From the NCBI GenBank assembly GCA_964512995.1, contig CAZELM010000069.1, positions 1-15,551 of the forward strand: a DNA stretch of 15,551 bases, written 5' to 3'. Shown in pieces: positions 6,694 to 14,800 of the stretch. Within the stretch, counting starts at the first letter, position 1, and every line of letters begins with the position of its first letter. The notes under the pieces were generated by a model that was given only the letters and a program-made list of their open reading frames with translations, did not search any database and had not been told where the DNA came from. Source of the DNA: CAZELM01 sp964512995 (GTDB lineage: Bacteria; CSSED10-310). The position numbers and the translations under genes are program-made.

Positions 6694-9600
6694 TTATGGC
6701 AGAATTGTTCGTATCCATTTTCCGGATGGGAGACGAATCCGGAAATATCCCCTTGTCCGGACATACTCAAAATCCATACTGATTTTGGATTCTCCACGAT
6801 CATTCTCTGAAAACTCCATTCGACCTGTTGAATAATCCTCCATTCTTTTTGTGAAGATCAGTTGATATCGCGGGTCGTTTCGAATCTTGCCGGTATCGAG
6901 GTGGAACTGGCATCGATATCCATCGATGACATCTTCAACGGTCAATGTTTTTCCATTACCGAGCAATCGAATGGCGAAGTTGTCATCCTCATAACATTTC
7001 CCCGGTTTTAAAAAGAAATCATTTTTCAGGAAGTCATGCTGCCGTTTTCGTTTCTCCGCTTCCTGAAAGCATTTTCGGACTGATTCTTTCTGCTCCCCAT
7101 CGGGTAATTGGCTGAGAAGCGATTCATAATACCATATCGCATGAAGATGGAATTTGGTGGATTCGATAAAGCGGCCAACAAGAGTCCAGTCCGATGCGAT
7201 GGCTTCATCGAGCGCTTGGGTTTGCCAGGATGATTCCATTCCCGGTGATGAACGTCTGTATCGAGCGAGCAGAAGCGAAATAGATTTGACCCGTCTCCAG
7301 GTATGTTTTTCGAATCGAAGATCATCCCGGCATTCCAGTAACTGAATGGCGCTTCGTAACGAGTTGAGGATTGCGATCGATCGATGATTGGGTTTCCAGT
7401 TTTCATAGATCGGACGTAACTCCGCCATGATTGTGTGTCCGGGTCTGTCTTTGCGATCCAGGTAATCATCGTCGGCTTCCATGGGATCCAGTTCATCGTT
7501 TGCATCACCATCCGGCGTTTCTTCTTTTTTCCAGACGACACCCAATGCGACTGTTAGAACAGATTCCAGCTTTTCCAGCGGGATATGATCCGAATGTGTC
7601 ATAATCTGCTTCAGGATAACAGGGATAATCCATCGGGTATATTCCATTTTCTCTTCCCGATCCCTCTCGTTTCGGATATTTTCTTCCCGGGGTTCGAGAA
7701 AATCCCAGAGCCGTTCGAAATTCGGAGCGATAGCCAGAAGAAGTCCGGCCAGTTGTTTGGATTCTCTGAGTGATTCATCTGGTTGTGCAGCCGATATTTC
7801 TTTGGAAATCCACCAAAGCTGGAATGTTGTTTTTCGGTCGATGGAGATCGGTGTCCGATCACTGCTTGTTTCCATGATCGCGTTGATATTCTGGAGTCTG
7901 TCTATGAGTGCGGTGATCAGGATGACCGGTGTTGTGTCTCGTTTTATGGCTTCAAAAAAATGTTTGGGAATGGATGCATACTCGCCCATGACCGCATGGT
8001 GCACCATGATCCGGATGAAATCATCGGAATGATCATGTTTGAGCTGACTGAATGCGCGGGTTACCCTGCGCCGGTTTTCTGGCGCCAGATCGATCCAGAC
8101 TTGATCTTCGCTGCGATTTCCGATGACCGCCTGAAAAGAAGCAATGACGCGGTTGAGTTTTCCAGCGTTTTCCCAGTGCATCAGATTGTCGGGGTAGGGT
8201 TTTCTGGGAGCGACCATCTCGTGATACCGCGTGTCGTCCTTTATTCCAGCCGCTTCGAATAACTCAATGGCAAGATCAATTTCTTTACATTGGTATGCTA
8301 ATTCTGCGAGTTCCCGTATGGTGATGGTAAACACCTTTCGCATGCGAATGCCCAGTTGGAGGATTTTCAGGAGGGTATCGCTTGGAATCATCTCCCGGTG
8401 TTTCGCGGACTGGGATATAAACAACCGGATCAGTTCATTCCAGGGATGGCGATCCGGACCGCTTCCCTGAGACATATTCCGTTGTTTTTCTTCCATTTCG
8501 AAAGCATTCAGGAATTCTTCAACAGAATCTGTAAAAGATCGGGATAGTTGGGAGGTGTCAACCGTTTTTTGACTCATTGGTAGCCGGCATAGGATCTGTC
8601 GATTATCCCAGTTCGGGAATCGATGGGGGTATCGGTTCAGCGTTTCGATCAGGTCCTCCCAAACCGCGCCATGCCAAAACCACTCCAATGCTTCTTTGGG
8701 TTTATTGGCATTATCCCGGAGACACAATCCAGCATCCCGGTACCGGCCTTGAAAATAGTGCTTCCATGCTCGGCATTCGTTTCTTTCCAGGGTTAATACA
8801 CTCATCGGATAGTGCTGGTGTGCTTGATCCATCGAGTATCTCCGGATCGCTCGGTCAAACCAATACTCTGCACGAGCCAAATCTTCTGCATCTTGATTCG
8901 CCTGGCCTTTGTCCCTCCAATCCCGTGCTTTAACGACCGGATCTCCACCGCTCAACCCGTCAATATCGTAATCATGAAACTCACATTGGTAATACTCCTC
9001 CCATGTAAACTGACTGGAGGCTGGAGAAAGGTTGATTTGTACATACTTAAAAAACGAATTCCAGAAAAACTCTATCGCATTGCTGGAATCCAGAATGACC
9101 AGTTCCTGTTTGGCCCGGGTGATAGCGACATACAGATTGTCGAAATAATAAGCCAATTCATATTCGTCACTGACCCGTTGGATACATCTTTCAAAAGATA
9201 GCCGATCGTTTTGTGGGGCATTGTGGATGCCAAAAGTCCTCAGAAAATAATCACCGAATCCGGCGATGATGATGATATCCCGCTCCAATCCTTTCATTTC
9301 CATCGCTGTAACGAGTAGATCTTCCTGAGAGTGTTCTTTGAGTTGTGAGACAATTGGTACATCCGCTTCTTTATATGGAACAAGGATCTCAATATCGGCG
9401 GAGATGATTTTCTGAATGAGTGATGCTGTGTCACTGGCATGATTCAGGTCGTATTTTAAATAACCGACCGTGTTCTGATTTTCCGGATCGGTTTTGAAAA
9501 TGATCTGAGGACTTTCTTTTTCATCTTCCCGCCAATGACGGTAAGCCTGAATCATGTTGGCCAGACGGGCGATCGGCGGAGCATTCCGGTAGTTATTCTG

Positions 9601-11664
9601 GAGTTCTTGGTGCTGGATCTCTATCCGTCGACTGGTGGTATTGCTGCTGTGTAATGCATTGATCAACAGATCTTTGACTCCCTCCCATCGAAATCCACTG
9701 GGATTGATCGTCTGAAACGGATCTGCGGCGACCAGAAGGGGTAATTTCAACGGATATAATGATCGGAGATCATAGTATCGATATGCGAAAAAATACATCA
9801 GAACATCGGTTTCAATTCGAGTAAAATCCTGTGCTTCATCGCAGACGATCAGGGAGTACGCAGCGGGGATCTTTTCCGCTGATATCATATCCGAGGATTC
9901 CAGGGATTCCATCCGTTGATGCATAACGGCGAGACACTCCAGAGCGAGATCCTGATCATCCCAGCATGGTGGCCATCCATCAGAATCATCCGTGGTTAAA
10001 GGCTGATACCAGTTTTGCCAAACTTGTTCATACACCTGACGGTAAACATCGGGAGTGACATGACGGTCTTTTTTCGGCAGCTCCTTATAACTTTCCGGAT
10101 CCAGCCATTCAAGCTGACCGCTTTCCGGATTGAACATCGCTCTGCCTTTGATATAGGTTCGTATCACAAACCACGCTAACTCCGATGAGATTGTCACCTG
10201 TATGTTATACTGTGGAAAAACATAGTCCTCTTCAGTATGAAAAACAGGTAAGCGTCTACCATAGTATAACCTGCGAAACCGAGCCATGTTGACATACCCG
10301 CCGGTTTGACTGCGGTTGGCAAACCGACGAGTATGGCCGTGGTCTCTCAGTTCCCGATCCAGCAGTTCATATAATGTGCGATATGAGCATTCTTCCCTCG
10401 CTGTGTCCAATCGGCCACCAAAAACATTTGTGCCGGCGCTGATCAGAGAGGAAATAGTTTCACGGGCATTTCTGAGAAGTCGATCACTTTGGGTAATAAA
10501 CAGAGTTTTTACCTTGTCTGTCAATTGGGACAATTGGGCGGCGGGGACAGTGTTATTTCTGCTCATCTCATTGAGGGTTTTCAACCAACTGCTGACGGAT
10601 TCGGCCATCACATAAAACAGCAAGGTACTTTTGCCACTTCCCGCTCGGCCCTCGATCAGCGACGGCAGATTTGAAAATCCTGAAAACGTCGATAGCAGAC
10701 GGATTTCTTCAGCAGACAATGCCAGACTCGGATGGGGATTGGTCTCCATGCTTTTCCAGTTATCCTTGTCAAACAACAGAAGAGCCGGATAAGCAGTTTG
10801 GCAATATTGAGATAATGTATCCAGTTGGTTGTTTCGCTGGATATTGGATGTAAATTCTTTGAATTTGGCGTTGACGGATGCGTCGCTGGTGTCGGGTGGT
10901 AAAAGATCCCATAAAACGATCAACCACTGCCAGCGTACGATCTGTTCTTGAGGGCGACAGACCCAATAATATATTGTCCAACCATCGATAAGCATTGTTT
11001 GCAGCTTTACATGTTCGATTGTTGGAAAAATCGAATGACAGTTCTCTACTGTGTCCACAAGTGCTGTCAGCTTCTGGAAAAGAAGATTGATCCGGTCGGG
11101 ATCAAAATCGATCACTTTTTGGCGCCACTGGAAAGACTCGTAGATTGGGCATTCGTTTCTACAGGCATGCCAGTCGCTCTGAAGAAACTGATGCCATTCA
11201 TCAGGCAATGGTTTCAATGGTGGCGGTCCATTTTTTCCCTGGAATAACGTCGCGATGTGTCTCAGATCCTCATCCACAATCCGTTCCGGATCTGTCTTCT
11301 GGATATAATGTGACCGGATTTGTTCACAGACACGGTGCATTTCCTTTTCGTACCCAGCCAGCCATTGCTCCATGCTGGCAGAGTTGTCCGTGATGATTTC
11401 ATAGCGTTTGTCACTTCTTATGAAAATCTCCAAAAGAAACAGCAGATCTTGTTTCTGTTTCGGCAAATCAAGGTGGACCATGTGTCCCAGCAGGCGATGA
11501 TGGTTAAACCTTCGCCATTTGTAAACATTTTGTCCATAAAAACAGTCGACATTGCATAATGTCTGAGATTTTTCGATGCGCTGCTGTAAACTGACGACAG
11601 AATCTTTAAGGGGAACATCGCTGTCCAACAGCTCTTTTAATTCTTCAGACTTATAAATGAGCAT
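6694..11664 (-). CDS. Giant UvrD-like (superfamily 1) helicase with TPR-like repeats
   Basis: A 1656-residue cytoplasmic protein with no signal peptide or membrane segment. The start has AGGGAGAGG just upstream. Superfamily 1 motifs are complete: Walker A GRAGSGKST (339-347, Lys345), motif II DEAQDF (609-614), motif III AADPFQT (646-652), motif IV NNYRN (690-694), motif V TAMEMKGLE (786-794) and motif VI LYVAITRAK (844-852, Arg850). About 200 residues lie between motifs Ia and II, so subdomain 1B is large. Residues 1-330 are unassigned; 22-92 faintly recall RelE/ParE toxin folds (VYKWRRFNHHRLLG, LLEIFIRSDKRYE). TPR-like helices appear near 925-1000, 1118-1140 and 1505-1540, an acidic linker at 1381-1405, and a probable beta-rich domain at 1556-1656. 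UvrD-plus-TPR architecture recalls TRANK1-type proteins. ATP-dependent translocation on DNA or RNA is well supported; a biological role, perhaps defence, is only a guess. It has no operon partner. Confidence 0.9.
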   Translation of the reverse strand: MLIYKSEELKELLDSDVPLKDSVVSLQQRIEKSQTLCNVDCFYGQNVYKWRRFNHHRLLGHMVHLDLPKQKQDLLFLLEIFIRSDKRYEIITDNSASMEQWLAGYEKEMHRVCEQIRSHYIQKTDPERIVDEDLRHIATLFQGKNGPPPLKPLPDEWHQFLQSDWHACRNECPIYESFQWRQKVIDFDPDRINLLFQKLTALVDTVENCHSIFPTIEHVKLQTMLIDGWTIYYWVCRPQEQIVRWQWLIVLWDLLPPDTSDASVNAKFKEFTSNIQRNNQLDTLSQYCQTAYPALLLFDKDNWKSMETNPHPSLALSAEEIRLLSTFSGFSNLPSLIEGRAGSGKSTLLFYVMAESVSSWLKTLNEMSRNNTVPAAQLSQLTDKVKTLFITQSDRLLRNARETISSLISAGTNVFGGRLDTAREECSYRTLYELLDRELRDHGHTRRFANRSQTGGYVNMARFRRLYYGRRLPVFHTEEDYVFPQYNIQVTISSELAWFVIRTYIKGRAMFNPESGQLEWLDPESYKELPKKDRHVTPDVYRQVYEQVWQNWYQPLTTDDSDGWPPCWDDQDLALECLAVMHQRMESLESSDMISAEKIPAAYSLIVCDEAQDFTRIETDVLMYFFAYRYYDLRSLYPLKLPLLVAADPFQTINPSGFRWEGVKDLLINALHSSNTTSRRIEIQHQELQNNYRNAPPIARLANMIQAYRHWREDEKESPQIIFKTDPENQNTVGYLKYDLNHASDTASLIQKIISADIEILVPYKEADVPIVSQLKEHSQEDLLVTAMEMKGLERDIIIIAGFGDYFLRTFGIHNAPQNDRLSFERCIQRVSDEYELAYYFDNLYVAITRAKQELVILDSSNAIEFFWNSFFKYVQINLSPASSQFTWEEYYQCEFHDYDIDGLSGGDPVVKARDWRDKGQANQDAEDLARAEYWFDRAIRRYSMDQAHQHYPMSVLTLERNECRAWKHYFQGRYRDAGLCLRDNANKPKEALEWFWHGAVWEDLIETLNRYPHRFPNWDNRQILCRLPMSQKTVDTSQLSRSFTDSVEEFLNAFEMEEKQRNMSQGSGPDRHPWNELIRLFISQSAKHREMIPSDTLLKILQLGIRMRKVFTITIRELAELAYQCKEIDLAIELFEAAGIKDDTRYHEMVAPRKPYPDNLMHWENAGKLNRVIASFQAVIGNRSEDQVWIDLAPENRRRVTRAFSQLKHDHSDDFIRIMVHHAVMGEYASIPKHFFEAIKRDTTPVILITALIDRLQNINAIMETSSDRTPISIDRKTTFQLWWISKEISAAQPDESLRESKQLAGLLLAIAPNFERLWDFLEPREENIRNERDREEKMEYTRWIIPVILKQIMTHSDHIPLEKLESVLTVALGVVWKKEETPDGDANDELDPMEADDDYLDRKDRPGHTIMAELRPIYENWKPNHRSIAILNSLRSAIQLLECRDDLRFEKHTWRRVKSISLLLARYRRSSPGMESSWQTQALDEAIASDWTLVGRFIESTKFHLHAIWYYESLLSQLPDGEQKESVRKCFQEAEKRKRQHDFLKNDFFLKPGKCYEDDNFAIRLLGNGKTLTVEDVIDGYRCQFHLDTGKIRNDPRYQLIFTKRMEDYSTGRMEFSENDRGESKISMDFEYVRTRGYFRIRLPSGKWIRTILP

Positions 11665-11722
11665 TATCCTCTCCCTTCGACGTTTAGGTTGTTATAGTCT
11701 GTTCGAAGGAACAATCCTGAAA

Positions 11723-11770
11723 TTGAAATTTTCAACACATCAGCGAATTGTCCTTCTTGTCTCAGCGAAT
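11723..11770 (-). promoter_or_regulatory. Palindrome and paired direct repeats upstream of the helicase gene
   Basis: TTGAAA-t-TTTCAA (11723-11735) is a perfect 6-bp palindrome centred about 65 bases upstream of the helicase ATG. Beyond it, the nine-base word ATTCGCTGA (minus strand) occurs twice, at 11740-11748 and 11762-11770. The spacing is 22 bases, close to two helical turns, so both copies would face the same side of the DNA. This suits a dimeric regulator, but no such protein is encoded in the window. Confidence 0.3.
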
Positions 11771-11950
11771 GAAAAAATAATAAACGAGCTGATATGAAAA
11801 ATCCAGAGAAATATGGGTTGTGGGTTTCTGTTTCTAAGAGTTTCTTTTTCCATCAAAATCCATGAATGGCTTCAAAACCGGTTAAAGATTGGTGCGCTCT
11901 GGTGCAAATTGATACCGTTTTGTTGTTGAATTGGAGATATTGATTCAATC

Positions 11951-11987
11951 AAATAAAAAAGGCCGCGCTCCTTTTGGAACACGGCCT
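11951..11987 (-). terminator. Rho-independent terminator of the 12022-14755 gene
   Basis: Read on the minus strand, a 12-bp stem (AGGCCGTGTTCC with GGAGCGCGGCCT, two G-U pairs) closes an AAAA loop and is followed directly by TTTTTATTT. It begins 34 bases after the TAA of the collagen-like gene. All elements of an intrinsic terminator are present, so transcription from that operon should stop before the helicase gene. Confidence 0.9.
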
Positions 11988-12021
11988 GTCAATCCGGTTA
12001 CGTTATGGCTATTTCAGTGGA

Positions 12022-14755
12022 TTATTCTGTTTTCTGTTCGATGCGTTCGCCTTTTTTCATTTTCTGGATCCGTTTCTCTTCTTCCAGATAAGACTTGCTT
12101 CGTTCCACTTGTAATGGATCGATGTCCGCCCGGACGGCTTTGACTTCCCAGCAGAAGACCTGGTCAGGATTGGCGGAGTCGATGGCGCGTACGGTGAATC
12201 GGCCATTCTGGATCCGGGATGCGGCCAGATTGCTGATCGGTTCATCGCTTTCGAAGATCGGGGTGAGCAGAACGGTGCGATCTTCCGGTCGGGTCAATGA
12301 TTCGAAGTATTCCGGGAGTTCGATCACGGCTGTTCCGTCCGTGAGTTGGGCTTCGCCACGGTAATAGACACCGGCTTCGGGTCCTTCCAAGGCCGCATGG
12401 AACAGGAACTTGTTCTCCGGATCCAGCGGATGATCGATGGCGAAATTTTTGGAACCGACCGCGTTGACATTCCCAGCATAATCGATCCAGAATCGCGGTG
12501 TGCCGCTGGGGAGCTGATCCTCGTCATACAGGCTCAGGAGGTTTCCATCTCCAGGGCTCCATAATACAAGCTCGTCTCCACTCAGAAAAATTCCGCCGCT
12601 TTCACTTTCACCGTATTCCAGGATCAGTCCGTATTCATCATAGGGTCCCATTGCCCATCCGGCAGCCTGGTAATACTTACCCACATTGCTTCGATACAGG
12701 GCATTTTCGGAGGATGAAATGCGGTATTGATCGCCGAAAATGCTTCCGCCGATCACCTGGAAATACTTGTCGGAACCCAGGGTGTGGATTCGGGCATGTC
12801 CCTGATAATTGTCGATCTGGAATGCGCCATAGCTTCCGGCGCCATCGAAACGCATCTCGCCGCCTTCACTGGAGCCGTCCTGGGGATTGATGACCAGATA
12901 GTCGGTGGTCACAGCGCCGGTGACATCCAGTTTGGTGGAGGGACTGGTATTTCCAATACCGACATATCCGCCCTGCCCATTGATGAATGTGGGTCCCTGG
13001 CTATAAAAATTGAGGTATGTACTATACCCGTCCGCTGAATCCAGATGGAGGTTGCCATTGGTTGCGACTACGGAGGCATTGGTTGTTTCGCGGCCATTCC
13101 CGCCGACTTTCAGGTAGGCACCCCATGAGGAGTTTGGACCATATAACGAATAACGGTCTCCATAGAGATGAAACGATCCGCCCGGTGAACCCGTGCCGAA
13201 TCCGATGTTTCCACCGGGAATGTAGAGAGTCCCATAACCACTGCCACTGGATGTATCGAGAGTGACTCCGCCACCCTTCAGGTGCAGATCATCATCGGCA
13301 TCATTGTTTATGCCAATGAATAGCTTGGTATTTTCACCGGAACCATCCTGATAATACTGAATATACGCGTCGTCTCCGCTGCCACCCCAGATATCGTTAT
13401 TCCAATTGATACCCAGGCCATTGGCAGGAATCAGCCATCCGGAACCCAGTGTCAGATTTCCATTGGCGTTATTATAGTAGACATCAGCGCCTCCGGGGCT
13501 TCCGTTATTGTTGTAGATGACCTGCGTATTGGATCCGGCAACCGGTCCGGGAATTCCCTGAGGTCCCTGAGCACCCTGTNNNNNNNNNNNNNNNNNNNNN
13601 NNNNNNNNNNNNNNNNNNNNNNNNNNNNNNNNNNNNNNNNNNNNNNNNNNNNNNNNNNNNNNNNNNNNNNNNNNNNNNNGGTCCTTGGGGTCCAGTAGGT
13701 CCACGAGCGCCTTGAACACCTTGAGCACCTTGAGCACCTTGAGGACCGGTGGGTCCGCGAACCCCCTGTGGTCCTTGGGGTCCAGTAGGTCCACGAGCGC
13801 CTTGAACACCTTGAGCACCTTGAGGACCGGTGGGTCCGCGAACCCCCTGAGGTCCCTGAGCGCCTTGAACCCCCTGTGGTCCTTGGGGTCCAGTGGGTCC
13901 ACGAGCGCCCTGAACACCTTGTGCACCTTGTGGACCCGTGGGACCGATTGGTCCTTGTATGCCTTGATCACCCTGCAGGCCAGTTGGACCGGCAGGTCCC
14001 TGAATTCCTTGGATACCCTGTTCACCTTGGAGCCCTTGAGGGCCAGTCGGACCGATCGGACCCTGTTCACCCTGTGGACCCGCAGGTCCCTGGGGTCCGA
14101 TGGATCCAGTGGGACCCTGGATTCCCGGTATGCCTTGTTCCCCTTGAATTCCTTGGGGTCCCTGAGATCCGGTCGGTCCAGGAACTCCCTGGATACCCTG
14201 ATCGCCTTGAGTGCCCGGAGGTCCTTGGGGTCCGGTCGGACCCTGCACGCCTTGTTCCCCCTGAGGTCCCATCGGCCCTTCCGGACCGATCAGGCCACTG
14301 GGTTCGCCAACCCATTCACCGATATCATTGATGACCATACCATACCCATCGATGCTGATGCTGGCTGGATGGATCTCCTGGTTCAGCACGTCTTTGGCAT
14401 TCAATGCCTGACCGATCGCTGTCAAAGTCTGGCGCGGAGCCATGGTCTCTCCGGAGACCGTAATCTCCATCCAATAGCTCGTGTCAAAGTCCAGATCCAG
14501 TGGATTGACTTCTCCCAGAATGACATGAAAAATGCCGGATTCGACAGCGACATCCATCTGGGTTTCAGTCCAGAGCGCGATACCACCGGTTTCCACATCA
14601 TAGATGGCGAATCCGAATTCATAATTTCCGGTTATTGGGTTCCCGTCGCCGTCTGTCAGATGACCCTGATAATTGATCTGATAGGGAATAGCGCTTTGCG
14701 CCGTACCCAAGAACAAAAGCAGGATCGCGAACCCAATCAAAAAATGTTGTTTCAT
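12022..14755 (-). CDS. Exported collagen-like protein with a long beta-rich stalk and HPLDPENK-type C-terminal domain (interrupted by an assembly gap)
   Basis: The longest family member here, at least about 875 residues plus whatever the gap holds. AGGGAGG lies six bases before the ATG at 14755. The signal peptide ends near Gln-Ser-Ala22, and the shared N-terminal domain runs to about residue 153. The Gly-X-Y array begins at 157 and gives about 67 triplets before the 100-N gap (13580-13679), with four more after it. An AGSNTQVIYNNNG linker leads into a beta-rich, tail-fibre-like stalk with glycine-rich repeats and VGIGNTSPSTKLDVTG. Near the end, KNFAIDHPLDPENKFLFH through VFCWEVKAVRAD resembles a C-terminal domain seen in many tail-fibre-like bacterial proteins, whose function I do not know. 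The tail is a charged, Lys/Glu-rich helix. The frame changes across the gap, but the flanks join as GGA-CCA-CAG. The upstream gene ends 45 bases away, so they are probably one operon. Confidence 0.83.
13580..13679. other. Assembly gap (100 N) inside a collagen array
   Basis: Exactly 100 N within the Gly-X-Y array of the 12022-14755 gene, next to near-identical 90-108-bp repeats. On the minus strand the flanking bases CC and A complete a proline codon in the correct register, so the real gap length should be a multiple of three. Confidence 0.98.
13680..13909 (-). repeat. 90/108-bp tandem repeats within the collagen array
   Basis: Near-identical blocks start at 13680, 13770 and 13878, so the spacings are 90 and 108 bases, or ten and twelve Gly-X-Y triplets. 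They differ by whole triplets, for example an extra nine-base GAQ/GVQ step in the first block. Arg occurs in the Y position here (GAR and GVR), unlike most of the other arrays. The repeats abut the N gap and probably caused it. Confidence 0.8.
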
Positions 14756-14800
14756 GTTGTTCCTCCCTTTTTTAAGTTACTGAGTGATGAACAGATCCAG

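Larger units (their letters stand above)
11665..12021. other. Intergenic region between helicase start and the next minus-strand gene
   Basis: 357 bases with no gene I can support. The helicase leader occupies the low-coordinate side, with candidate operators at 11723-11770. A strong terminator for the neighbouring collagen-like gene lies at 11951-11987. The part between (about 11790-11940) is AT-rich and shows no motif beyond a short TGGTGC direct repeat. I found no convincing sigma70 promoter for the helicase; TATAAC on the minus strand near 11693 lacks a well-placed -35 box. Confidence 0.5.

Noticed and set aside
6694..11664. Calling the helicase UvrD, PcrA or Rep
   Set aside because: The core motifs match the superfamily, but the size, added domains and context differ greatly from those housekeeping enzymes.
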